A program made the translations under genes and the position numbers. Positions 32,932-39,708 of a stretch of 39,708 bases of DNA are shown in pieces. The stretch is taken from positions 1-39,708 of the forward strand of contig CADBEB010000025.1 of assembly GCA_902793605.1 (NCBI GenBank), read 5' to 3'. The notes under the pieces were generated by a model. It searched no databases and had not been told where the DNA came from. It was given only the letters and a program-made list of their open reading frames with translations. Source of the stretch: an uncultured Eubacteriales bacterium (lineage in GTDB: Bacteria > Bacillota > Clostridia > Christensenellales > Aristaeellaceae). Each line of letters starts with the position of its first letter. The stretch's first letter is position 1.

Positions 32932-34347
32932 ATGCAGGCATTCAACCCATACTTGCCCTCCTGGGAATACATTCCCGATGGTGAGCCTCACATTTTCGAC
33001 GGCCGCCTCTATGTCTACGGCTCCCATGACCGTTTCCGCGGCCACGTTTTCTGCCTGAACGACTATGTCTGCTGGTCCGCGCCGGTGGACGACCTGTCCG
33101 ACTGGCGCTATGAGGGCGTGATCTACAAAAAGACGGACGACCCGGATAATCCCTTCGGCAGGGCCTGCCTCTATGCACCGGATGTCACCCGGGGCCCCGA
33201 CGGCCGGTTTTACCTGTACTACGTGCTGGACAAGGAAAACACCGTCGCTGTCGCCGTCTGTGATCAGCCGGCCGGCAAATATGAATTCTACGGCCATGTT
33301 CATGACAAGGAAGGCAACCTCCTCGGTCACCGTCCCGGGGACGAACCGCAGTTTGATCCGGGTGTCCTTACGGAGGACGGCAAAACCTGGCTTTATACCG
33401 GCTTCTGCTCCCCCTTGGATCCCTCCCGCCACGGGCCGATGTGCACGCTGCTCGGCGAGGATATGCTGACCATTGAGCAGGAACCTGTTTTCATCATGCC
33501 CAGCAAACCTTACAGCGCCGGTTCTGGTTACGAGGGGCATGAATTCTTTGAAGCGTCCTCCATCCGGAAATTCGGCGATCTGTATTATTTCGTCTATTCC
33601 TCAATCGTCATGCATGAGCTCTGCTATGCGACGAGCCGCTTCCCGGACAGGGATTTCACCTACCGCGGTGTTATCGTCAGCAACAACGACATCGGGATTT
33701 CCTCCTACAAGCCTGCCGCCAAACCCGCGTACTACGGCGGAAATAATCACGGCGGCCTTGTGAAGGTCGGTGAAAAGGCTTATATCTTCTACCATCGCCA
33801 GACGGACGGAACGATGTTCAGCCGCCAGGGCATGGCGCAGGAAGTCACCATTGGACCCGACGGCAGCATCCCGCAGGTGGAGATGACCTCCTGCGGCCTG
33901 AACGGCCGGCCGCTCGAAGGCCGGGGTACCTACCCCGCCTATATCGCCTGCAACCTCTTCACGGACGAAGATCTCCCCTATTCCGGCGGCGCCGGCAAAG
34001 GGTTCTGGATGGACGGTCGCTTTCCCCGCATCACCCAGGACGGGAAAGACGGGGATGAAGAGCAGGGTTATATCATGAACCTGAGCGATAACGCCACCTG
34101 CGGTTTCAAATACTTTGACTGTAAAAACGTCCGCTCCGTAACCATCGAAGTCCGCGGCTATGCCAGCGGTTCTTTCGAAGTCAGGACCTCCTGGGACGGT
34201 CCGGTTCTCGCCTCCATCCCGGTTGAATTCACCAATGTCTGGACGAGCTATACCGCGGAAGTTGAGATCCCCGACGGCATCAACGCCATCTACTTCACCT
34301 ACCGCGGCCCCGGCTCCGCCGCCATGAACTCTTTCACTTTAAACTGA
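32932..34347 (+). CDS. Glycoside hydrolase family 43 protein (cytoplasmic)
   Basis: A 471-residue enzyme of the GH43 five-blade propeller type (arabinofuranosidase/xylosidase group). The start NPYLPSWEYIPDGEPHIFDGRLYVYGSHD holds the general-base Asp region; LYAPDVTRGPDGRFYLYY has the pKa-modulating Asp, and GHEFFEASSIRK the general-acid Glu. From about residue 340 a beta-sandwich, CBM6-like region follows, ending FTYRGPGSAAMNSFTL. No signal peptide, so it works on imported oligosaccharides. ATG 32932 has AAAGGAG 8 nt upstream; an in-frame ATG at 32899 lies within the operator and is rejected. Substrate specificity cannot be read from sequence. Confidence 0.88.
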   Translation: MQAFNPYLPSWEYIPDGEPHIFDGRLYVYGSHDRFRGHVFCLNDYVCWSAPVDDLSDWRYEGVIYKKTDDPDNPFGRACLYAPDVTRGPDGRFYLYYVLDKENTVAVAVCDQPAGKYEFYGHVHDKEGNLLGHRPGDEPQFDPGVLTEDGKTWLYTGFCSPLDPSRHGPMCTLLGEDMLTIEQEPVFIMPSKPYSAGSGYEGHEFFEASSIRKFGDLYYFVYSSIVMHELCYATSRFPDRDFTYRGVIVSNNDIGISSYKPAAKPAYYGGNNHGGLVKVGEKAYIFYHRQTDGTMFSRQGMAQEVTIGPDGSIPQVEMTSCGLNGRPLEGRGTYPAYIACNLFTDEDLPYSGGAGKGFWMDGRFPRITQDGKDGDEEQGYIMNLSDNATCGFKYFDCKNVRSVTIEVRGYASGSFEVRTSWDGPVLASIPVEFTNVWTSYTAEVEIPDGINAIYFTYRGPGSAAMNSFTLN

Positions 34348-34387
34348 TATTTAGAACACCTGTATTAACCCGCAACCAACATGGCGC

Positions 34388-34429
34388 CCGAAGGTTTCCA
34401 AAGGGCGATCGGAAAGCCCTCCGGAAAAA
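34388..34429 (+). repeat. Dispersed hairpin element, copy 2
   Basis: Carries the CCGAAGG box and GCGATCGGAAAGC core; the stem is shorter (AGGGC/GCCCT). It lies 87 bp, centre to centre, before copy 3. Confidence 0.6.
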
Positions 34430-34473
34430 TGAATACTATTTCCTCCAAAACAAATACACTTAACACACATGCG

Positions 34474-34516
34474 CCGAAGGAGGTCCGGAGGGCGATCGGA
34501 AAGCCCTCCGGAAAAA
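34474..34516 (+). repeat. Dispersed hairpin element, copy 3
   Basis: CCGAAGG box, then a perfect 10-bp stem TCCGGAGGGC / GCCCTCCGGA around a loop GATCGGAAA, then AAAAA. It ends 2 nt before the CCA-enzyme start codon, so the hairpin could affect its translation. Its GGAGG lies within the element, too far upstream to serve as a normal ribosome site. Confidence 0.65.
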
Positions 34517-34518
34517 GA

Positions 34519-35859
34519 ATGACTTTACCCTCAGCAGTCTCAGACCTTTTGACCCGGCTGAAATCAGCCGGCCACTCCGCCTACGTCGTGGGAGGCTGCG
34601 TCCGCGATTCTCTCCTTGGCCTCACCCCCAAGGACTGGGATCTCTGCACCTCCGCCCTGCCGGAGCAGATTCAACAGGTCTTCCACGGATACCATACGGT
34701 GGAAACCGGTCTCAAACACGGCACCCTGACCGTCATCGTGGACCACATCCCCTATGAGATCACTACCTTCCGCGTGGACGGCACCTATACCGACCACCGT
34801 CATCCCGATTCTGTTTCTTTTGTGGATAATATAAAGGAAGATCTTGCCCGGCGCGACTTCACCGTCAACGCGATGGCCTGGTCTCCCGCGGCCGGTCTCA
34901 CCGATCCTTTCGGCGGGCAGGAAGACCTGCAGGCCGGCGTTATCCGCTGCGTCGGCGAACCCGGCAAGCGCTTTGAAGAGGATGCTCTGCGCATCCTGCG
35001 TGCGCTTCGCTTCGCTTCGGTCTATGACTTCGCGATCGATCCGGCGACCGACCGGGCCCTGCGCCGTATGGCCCCGGATCTGAGCCGCGTGGCTGCCGAG
35101 CGGATCCGGGATGAGCTTCTCAAACTTCTTTGCGGAAAAGCCTGCGGCCGGATCCTCCGGGCATATCCGGAGGTCCTTGCGGTGATCATACCGGAGATCG
35201 GACCCATGATCGGGTACGATCAGCAGAACCACCACCATACCTGGGACCTGTGGGAACATACGGTCCGCGGGGTGGAAGGCGTCCCGTCGGATCCGGTCCT
35301 GCGCCTGACCATGCTCCTGCATGATACCGGCAAACCTTCCGTCCGGACCACCGATGAGAACGGCGAAGGACATTATAAAAAACACCAGCTGGTCTCAGCG
35401 GACATCGCCCTGCGCGTCGCCGGATCCTTGCACCTGAGCAATGACTTCCGCGACCGGCTGGTCACCCTGGTTCGTTATCACGACATCTCCCTGCGAACGG
35501 AAAGCGGCGGGATCAATACCGACCGTTCCTTCCTCCTGCGGCGCCTCAATCGCTTCGGAGAGGAGAATCTCCGCGCCTTGTTCCTGATCCACTGCGCCGA
35601 CCGGATCGCCACCGGCTATTCCTCCCCGGAGCGGGAGCATGCCCGTCTTCGGGAGCGCATCGCCGCCCTGGATGCCCTCCTGGCCGAAAAGCCCTGCTTC
35701 ACCCTGAAAGACCTGGCCGTTAACGGCCACGATCTTCAGGCTGCCGGCCTCAGGGGGAAAGCCGTCGGTGAAGCTCTGAACACCCTCCTCGAAGCCGTCA
35801 TGGACGGAAAGGTTGAGAATAAGAAGGCGGCGCTCCTGGAATACATAAGGAATTCATAA
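34519..35859 (+). CDS. cca: CCA tRNA nucleotidyltransferase with HD domain
   Basis: Adds or repairs the 3' CCA of tRNAs (class II nucleotidyltransferase). The 446-residue protein has YVVGGCVRDSLLG, the catalytic DWDLCTSALP, KHGTLTVIVDHIPYEITTFR, the DLARRDFTVNAMAW block and the template-reading EDALRILRALRFAS. A C-terminal HD phosphohydrolase domain has HHHTWDLWEHT and LLHDTGKP. The conserved domain starts at about residue 15 from ATG 34519, so this is the start. The frame extends to 34381 through two hairpin repeats whose translation (RAIGKPSGK twice) is not protein-like. No good ribosome site is seen; the A-rich tract may compensate. Confidence 0.92.
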   Translation: MTLPSAVSDLLTRLKSAGHSAYVVGGCVRDSLLGLTPKDWDLCTSALPEQIQQVFHGYHTVETGLKHGTLTVIVDHIPYEITTFRVDGTYTDHRHPDSVSFVDNIKEDLARRDFTVNAMAWSPAAGLTDPFGGQEDLQAGVIRCVGEPGKRFEEDALRILRALRFASVYDFAIDPATDRALRRMAPDLSRVAAERIRDELLKLLCGKACGRILRAYPEVLAVIIPEIGPMIGYDQQNHHHTWDLWEHTVRGVEGVPSDPVLRLTMLLHDTGKPSVRTTDENGEGHYKKHQLVSADIALRVAGSLHLSNDFRDRLVTLVRYHDISLRTESGGINTDRSFLLRRLNRFGEENLRALFLIHCADRIATGYSSPEREHARLRERIAALDALLAEKPCFTLKDLAVNGHDLQAAGLRGKAVGEALNTLLEAVMDGKVENKKAALLEYIRNS

Positions 35860-35938
35860 TACGCAATCTATCATTCATAATTGAATTGTGTCTTCCCAGT
35901 CGATGTCCTCCGCCCCTCACGGTGTCATCCTGAACCTG

Positions 35939-35980
35939 GTGTCATCTCGACCGGAACGAAGTGGAGTGGAGAGATCCCCC
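35939..35980. repeat. REP-like intergenic repeat
   Basis: TGTCATCTCGACC followed by GAAGTGGAGTGGAGAGATC, a familiar GTCATCTCGACCGAAG...GGAGAGATC repeat class in Bacteroidota and Clostridia genomes; ATCTC and GAGAT pair at the ends. The rest of 35860-36150 holds no gene or other recognisable structure. Confidence 0.5.
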
Positions 35981-36150
35981 TCGCAATCGATCACACACCC
36001 CATGAGCAACCCGTACGGTGCGCGTGCGAATCAACGTGCGTTTCCTTGCCGGAAGAGGATCATCCGCTTCAGGGTTGCGTAGGAGCAATTCACAGTTTAA
36101 TATTTTGTAACAAATTTTACAAAAATTTAAGATATCGATTCAATTTTCCA

Positions 36151-36179
36151 TTGCCTTTTTATTTTCTCTGTGATAGAAT
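36151..36179 (+). promoter_or_regulatory. Promoter of the rpsM-rplQ operon
   Basis: TTGCCT (36151-36156), 17-bp spacer, TAGAAT (36174-36179) with TGA extension, behind an AT-rich up-element-like stretch (36100-36150). Confidence 0.8.
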
Positions 36180-36186
36180 GGCGAAG

Positions 36187-36446
36187 TTAGCCCTGGTTTG
36201 CCGCCGGGCGGCTGCATCCGTTGAAAAACGGGTGTTCCGGCGGGAAATCAAACCCCGTCTCTTTAGGCGCTGGCAGACTGCACCTTCCATAGCAGTCCGT
36301 CAGTGTTGTCGTGCGCCTGCATCACCAGGGGCCGACGCGGAGATCCGTTTCGCTCCGGCTTGGTTGGGTTGCCTCGCCCCATAGCGGAACACTCTTTCCC
36401 CATTGACCCAAGGGGTCAAACAACATATGGAGGTGTACTACTAAAA
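36187..36446 (+). promoter_or_regulatory. Long structured leader RNA of the rpsM operon
   Basis: About 260 nt with at least three nested stem-loops. One: GGTTTGCCGCCGG (36195-36207) with CCGGCGG (36237-36243) and CAAACC (36249-36254), enclosing ATCCGTT-GAAA-AACGGGT, a GAAA tetraloop hairpin. Two: AGGCGC (36265-36270) with GCGCCT (36313-36318), enclosing GACTGC/GCAGTC. Three: ACCA/TGGT and CGGAG/CTCCG (36338-36357), with GGGGC/GCCCC as an alternative outer stem. Then TTGACCC/GGGTCAA (36403-36419) just before the ribosome site. Probably an autoregulatory ribosomal-protein leader; S4 from the third gene is a natural candidate ligand, but I recognise no described class. Confidence 0.6.
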
Positions 36447-36824
36447 ATGGCACGCATTGCAGGTGTTGACCTGCCCAGAGAAAAGCGCGTTGAGATCGGC
36501 CTGACCTATATCTACGGCATCGGCCTGACCACTTCGCAGAAGATGCTCGCGGAAGTCGGTGTGAATCCCGACACACGGGTAAAGGATCTCTCCGAGACCG
36601 AAATCAGCAAGCTGCGTGAATACATTGAGCACAACCTGAAGGTCGAAGGTGATCTTCGCCGTGAAGTGTCGCTCAATATCAAGCGCCTGATCGAAATCGG
36701 CTGCTATCGTGGCGTTCGCCATCGTCATGGCCTTCCCGTCCGCGGACAGAACACCAAACAGAATGCCCGCACCCGCAAGGGCCCGAAGAAGACCATCGCC
36801 GGCAAGAAGAAAGCCACGAAGTAA
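36447..36824 (+). CDS. rpsM: Ribosomal protein uS13
   Basis: 30S head protein contacting the P-site tRNA and the 50S bridge. The 125-residue protein is full length: [26 protein letters not shown] at the start, the HhH-like core, and the basic tail [29 protein letters not shown] 36447 follows GGAGGTG by about 11-13 nt; the frame stays open upstream into the leader but that part is not S13. It is the first gene of the operon; the usual infA and rpmJ do not lie directly before it. Confidence 0.98.
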   Translation: MARIAGVDLPREKRVEIGLTYIYGIGLTTSQKMLAEVGVNPDTRVKDLSETEISKLREYIEHNLKVEGDLRREVSLNIKRLIEIGCYRGVRHRHGLPVRGQNTKQNARTRKGPKKTIAGKKKATK

Positions 36825-36889
36825 TCATCAATTATCATTTTTTGAATTGTGCCCGCCACTGAGCGGGGATTACGGAGGGAGAAAAATCA

Positions 36890-37291
36890 ATGGCACCTAA
36901 GCAAAAGCTGAAGAAGGCTACGCGTAAACGCCGTGAACGCAAGCTCGTCGAGCGCGGCGCTGCCCATATCCGTTCTTCTTTCAACAATACCATCGTGACC
37001 ATCACCGATATCCAGGGCAATGCTCTTTCCTGGGCGAGCGCTGGTGGTCTGGGTTTCCGCGGCAGCAAGAAGTCTACGCCTTTCGCTGCGCAGATGGCTG
37101 CTGAGACCGCTGCCAAGGCCGCTATGGAATACGGTCTGCGCACGGTTGAAGTGTATGTCAAAGGCCCCGGTTCAGGCCGTGAGGCTGCTATCCGTTCTCT
37201 GCAGGCCGCCGGTCTGGATGTGAACATGATCAAGGACGTGACGCCCATTCCCCACAACGGTTGCCGTCCGCCCAAACGCCGTCGCGTGTAA
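36890..37291 (+). CDS. rpsK: Ribosomal protein uS11
   Basis: 30S platform protein near the mRNA exit. 133 residues with [42 protein letters not shown] and the C-terminal [18 protein letters not shown], all typical. GGAGG precedes the ATG. A small GC hairpin (CCCGC/GCGGG, 36849-36864) lies in the 65-nt gap after rpsM. Confidence 0.98.
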   Translation: MAPKQKLKKATRKRRERKLVERGAAHIRSSFNNTIVTITDIQGNALSWASAGGLGFRGSKKSTPFAAQMAAETAAKAAMEYGLRTVEVYVKGPGSGREAAIRSLQAAGLDVNMIKDVTPIPHNGCRPPKRRRV

Positions 37292-37309
37292 TAAGGAGGA
37301 CAGACAGAA

Positions 37310-37906
37310 ATGGCAGTATCAAGAGAGCCTATCGCCAAGAAATGCCGGAAGTTCGATATCTCCCCGGCAGTCATGGGCTATGGCAATAAAAAGTCTACCC
37401 GCAATCCCGGCGGAAACCGCCGGAAGAAGGTCTCCGAGTACGGCGCCCAGCTGCAGGAAAAGCAGAAGGTCAAGTTCGTCTACGGCGTCCTGGAGAAGCA
37501 GTTCCATAAGTATTACCTGAAGGCCGCCAACATGAAGGGCATCACCGGTGACAACATGCTCCGCCTGCTGGAGCTGCGTCTGGACAACGTGGTGTTCCGT
37601 CTCGGTCTGGCCAAGACCCGCCGTGCAGCCCGTCAGATCGTCTGCCACGGCCACATTCGTGTCAACGACATGAAGGTCGACATCCCCTCTTACCAGGTGA
37701 AGGTCGGCGATAAGATCACCCTGCGCAAGCGCAGCGAAGAGATGGAAATGTTCAAGAGCCTGCGTGAAGGCACCAGCACCCTGACCCCCAAGTGGCTCAG
37801 CTTTGATGCTCAGAACCTCACCGGCACCGTGAACGCTCTTCCCACCCGCGAAGACATTGATCTGCAGGTTCAGGAGAACATGATCGTCGAGTTCTACTCC
37901 CGTTAA
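37310..37906 (+). CDS. rpsD: Ribosomal protein uS4
   Basis: Primary 16S-binding assembly protein and often the regulator of its own operon. 198 residues with the N-terminal domain in the cysteine-poor (zinc-free, C-minus) form, RKKVSEYGAQLQEKQKVKFVYGVLE, and the S4 RNA-binding domain LELRLDNVVFRLGLAKTRRAARQIVCHGHIRVN. AAGGAGG 10 nt before the ATG. It is a plausible ligand for the leader at 36187-36446. Confidence 0.98.
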   Translation: MAVSREPIAKKCRKFDISPAVMGYGNKKSTRNPGGNRRKKVSEYGAQLQEKQKVKFVYGVLEKQFHKYYLKAANMKGITGDNMLRLLELRLDNVVFRLGLAKTRRAARQIVCHGHIRVNDMKVDIPSYQVKVGDKITLRKRSEEMEMFKSLREGTSTLTPKWLSFDAQNLTGTVNALPTREDIDLQVQENMIVEFYSR

Positions 37907-37944
37907 TGTTGAATCGACAACCCGATTGAGGAGGGTACTACGAA

Positions 37945-38892
37945 ATGATCGTCGAAATCGAAAAAGCCCGCATCGAATGCGTCGAAGTTGGACAGAACGG
38001 CTGCTATGGCCGCTTTGTGGTCGAGCCGCTGGAACGCGGTTTTGGCCATACTCTGGGCAACTCTCTGCGTCGCGTGCTTCTTTCTTCCCTCCCCGGTGTG
38101 GCAGTCTCGTCCGTGCACATCGAAGGTGTGCAGCATGAGTTCTCCACCATCCCGGGAGTCAAGGAGGACGTGACCGAAATCATCCTGAATCTGAAGACCA
38201 TGGCCTGCAAGATGTTCTCTGAGAACCCCAAGCAGCTCGTTATCGACGTGAAGGGTCCCTGCGAACTGAAGGCCGGTGACATTAAAACGGATGATGAGGT
38301 GGAAATCGCCAATCCGGAGCTGCATATCGCCACGCTGAACGAGGACGCTCATCTGCAGATGCAGCTGACCCTCGAACGCGGCCGCGGCTATGTCAGCGCC
38401 GATAAGAACAAGACGCCCAGCATGCCCATCGGCGTGATCCCGATCGACTCGATCTTCACCCCCGTGAAGAAGGTCAACTACACCGTGGAAGATACGCGTG
38501 TAGGTCAGATCACGGACTATGACAAGCTGACTCTTGAGATCTGGACCAACGGCACGCTGAAGCCTGAAGAAGCGATCTCCAGCGCCGCCAAGATTCTGAA
38601 TGAGCACCTGAACCTGTTCGTCAGCCTGACCGACCAGGTCATGCCCGTGAGCATGGTTCAGCCTGAAGACGACAAGAAGGACAAGGTTCTGGATATGACC
38701 ATCGAGGAACTGGATCTTTCCGTCCGTGCTTATAACTGCCTGAAGCGTGCCGGCATCAACAGCGTTGCTGAGCTGGTGCTGAAGAATCAGGAAGACATGA
38801 TGAAGGTCCGCAACCTCGGCCGCAAGAGCCTGGAAGAAGTTGAGCAGAAGCTCAACGGTCTGGGGCTTGGCCTGAAACCCACTGACGAATAA
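37945..38892 (+). CDS. rpoA: RNA polymerase alpha subunit
   Basis: 315 residues, normal length. N-terminal dimerisation domain with [26 protein letters not shown]-terminal domain with [23 protein letters not shown] and [23 protein letters not shown] for UP-element and activator contact. AGGAGGG lies 9 nt before the ATG. Standard place between rpsD and rplQ. Confidence 0.98.
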   Translation: MIVEIEKARIECVEVGQNGCYGRFVVEPLERGFGHTLGNSLRRVLLSSLPGVAVSSVHIEGVQHEFSTIPGVKEDVTEIILNLKTMACKMFSENPKQLVIDVKGPCELKAGDIKTDDEVEIANPELHIATLNEDAHLQMQLTLERGRGYVSADKNKTPSMPIGVIPIDSIFTPVKKVNYTVEDTRVGQITDYDKLTLEIWTNGTLKPEEAISSAAKILNEHLNLFVSLTDQVMPVSMVQPEDDKKDKVLDMTIEELDLSVRAYNCLKRAGINSVAELVLKNQEDMMKVRNLGRKSLEEVEQKLNGLGLGLKPTDE

Positions 38893-38910
38893 TGTAGGAG
38901 GGAAAATCCC

Positions 38911-39423
38911 ATGGCTAACCAACGCAAGCTGGGTCGCACAGCGGATCAGCGCAAAGCGCTGCTTCGTAACCAGGTGACCAATCTGATCTGGTACGGCCGG
39001 ATCGAGACGACCGAAGCCAAGGCTAAGGAAGTCCGCCGGATCGCCGATAAGATGATCACCCTGGCCGTGCGCGAATGCGACAACACGGTTTCCACCACCA
39101 AGGAAACCCATAATGACAAGGGCCAGCTGGTCACCCTGGACGTGGTGAACGATGCTCCGTCCAAGCTGCATGCCCGTCGGCTCATGATGGCTTATCTTTA
39201 CGACCTGAAGGAAGAAAAGAAAGCTGACGAGAACAAGGCTGAATACCGTGAGCGCACCAAGGACAACAAGCATCCTGTGGTGGAAAAGCTCTTCCGTGAG
39301 ATCGGACCCAAGTACAAGGCCCGCAATGCCGAGAAGAACTGCTCCGGCGGCTATACCCGCATCTATAAGCTCGGACCCCGTCGCGGCGACGCTGCCGAGA
39401 TGGTCATTCTCGAGTTAGTGTAA
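38911..39423 (+). CDS. rplQ: Ribosomal protein bL17, enlarged
   Basis: 50S protein near the exit tunnel. The conserved ends are clear: [22 protein letters not shown] with [22 protein letters not shown], then [17 protein letters not shown] and [25 protein letters not shown]. At 170 residues it is about 50 longer than the common form, with extra charged sequence at about 53-90 and 98-122. Larger L17 proteins are known in some Clostridia. Last gene of the operon, followed by a terminator. Confidence 0.96.
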   Translation: MANQRKLGRTADQRKALLRNQVTNLIWYGRIETTEAKAKEVRRIADKMITLAVRECDNTVSTTKETHNDKGQLVTLDVVNDAPSKLHARRLMMAYLYDLKEEKKADENKAEYRERTKDNKHPVVEKLFREIGPKYKARNAEKNCSGGYTRIYKLGPRRGDAAEMVILELV

Positions 39424-39450
39424 TTTCATTCAACACACATCAAGCATTGT

Positions 39451-39487
39451 ACTGCCCTCCCCTGCACAAGGAGGGCAGTTCTTTATT
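39451..39487 (+). terminator. Terminator of the rpsM-rplQ operon
   Basis: Perfect 10-bp stem ACTGCCCTCC / GGAGGGCAGT with a 9-nt loop, then TCTTTATT. Confidence 0.9.
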
Positions 39488-39525
39488 GGTCCGGGAGGGA
39501 CGGTTCCTTCCGGTCCACTTTTTCC

Positions 39526-39554
39526 TTGACATTTTGCCGGTTCTTCTTCAATAT
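39526..39554 (+). promoter_or_regulatory. Possible promoter of the last gene
   Basis: Perfect TTGACA (39526-39531). The -10 is unclear: CAATAT at 17 bp (39549-39554) or TATATC at 20 bp (39552-39557). Confidence 0.4.
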
Positions 39555-39573
39555 ATCTCTCGGAGAGTGATAC

Positions 39574-39708
39574 ATGATGACCGAACTGTATTCCGAAAAA
39601 GACATCGAGCAGATCAGCGCTCAGCTGAAGAAGCGCTACACCATCATCTGCATTGTCCTGGCCCTTCTTCTTGCGCTTATCGTCATATCCATCTTCCCCC
39701 GTATTCAG
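39574..39708 (+). CDS. Membrane protein, partial (runs off the window)
   Basis: 45 codons are visible: a charged N-terminus (MMTELYSEKDIEQISAQLKK) followed by a hydrophobic helix (YTIICIVLALLLALIVISIF). GGAG lies 8 nt before the ATG at 39574; the next ATG (39577) is also possible. No family can be given. Confidence 0.65.
   Translation, partial: MMTELYSEKDIEQISAQLKKRYTIICIVLALLLALIVISIFPRIQ

Noticed and set aside
34381..34518. N-terminal extension of the CCA enzyme
   Set aside because: The added residues translate two copies of the hairpin element; the conserved domain begins after the ATG at 34519.
35881..36384. 167-codon frame between cca and rpsM
   Set aside because: Spans a REP-like repeat, an AT-rich promoter and the leader; Arg/Pro/Cys-rich with no domain.
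36303..36446. Upstream extension of rpsM
   Set aside because: The frame is open through the structured leader, but S13 starts with [10 protein letters not shown] at 36447 behind a GGAGG site.

Overview
The window reads as a moderately GC-rich chromosome segment of an anaerobic Clostridia-type Bacillota, plausibly a gut or rumen organism. The pointers are strong AGGAGG ribosome sites with ATG, GTG and TTG starts, consensus sigma-A promoters, an ECF vitamin-transport module with a folate S component behind a THF riboswitch, a DUF951 protein, NusG-domain-II and ApbE lipoproteins, and a secreted FMN-binding reductase. Finer placement (for example Christensenellales) is only a guess. No phage, transposase, CRISPR, tRNA or rRNA is visible.

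Layout. 1-2.8 kb (minus): ecfA1-ecfA2 and a membrane-anchored metallophosphoesterase. 2.8-5.2 kb (plus): flavin reductase-like protein and a COG2509-type FAD protein. 5.1-7.3 kb (minus): an extracytoplasmic flavinylation module (Gx/HepS-type membrane protein, ApbE, NusG-II lipoprotein), divergent from 7.5-10 kb (plus), a secreted reductase with two flavinylation sites. 10-14 kb: purC, an EF-G-like GTPase, glutamate racemase. 14-20 kb: DUF951, a secreted Ig-like/OB-like protein, nth and folT with a THF riboswitch, asd, an HdeD-like membrane protein and a sirtuin. 20.3-23.2 kb (plus): a MotA/TolQ-like plus MotB/OmpA-like pair with a third membrane-anchored protein. 23.2-27.1 kb: a probable small RNA gene, icd, a secreted protein, a cytidylate kinase-like protein and a small membrane protein. 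27.1-29.2 kb: a PlsC-like protein and guaB. 29.3-32.7 kb (minus): a second, larger MotA/MotB-like pair whose MotB-like partner has a long coiled-coil stalk made of 14-residue repeats and two OmpA-like domains. 32.9-35.9 kb (plus): GH43 enzyme behind a palindromic operator, then a CCA-adding enzyme. 36.1-39.4 kb (plus): rpsM-rpsK-rpsD-rpoA-rplQ behind a long structured leader. The window ends inside a membrane-protein gene.

How the genes fit together. EcfA1/EcfA2 are the shared ATPases that would power FolT, with EcfT probably just outside the left edge. ApbE would attach FMN to the threonines of the secreted reductase, and the divergent arrangement at 7.3-7.5 kb supports co-function. The two MotA/MotB-like pairs resemble each other closely and recall the ZorA-ZorB ion-driven motor of the Zorya defence system, but no zorC, zorD, zorE or flagellar gene is nearby. 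They are the best candidate here for an undescribed cell-envelope or defence machine.

Other points of interest are a 220-nt candidate RNA with its own promoter and terminator, the structured leader of the ribosomal operon, two families of dispersed hairpin elements whose stems co-vary between copies, and several enzymes lacking a textbook catalytic residue.
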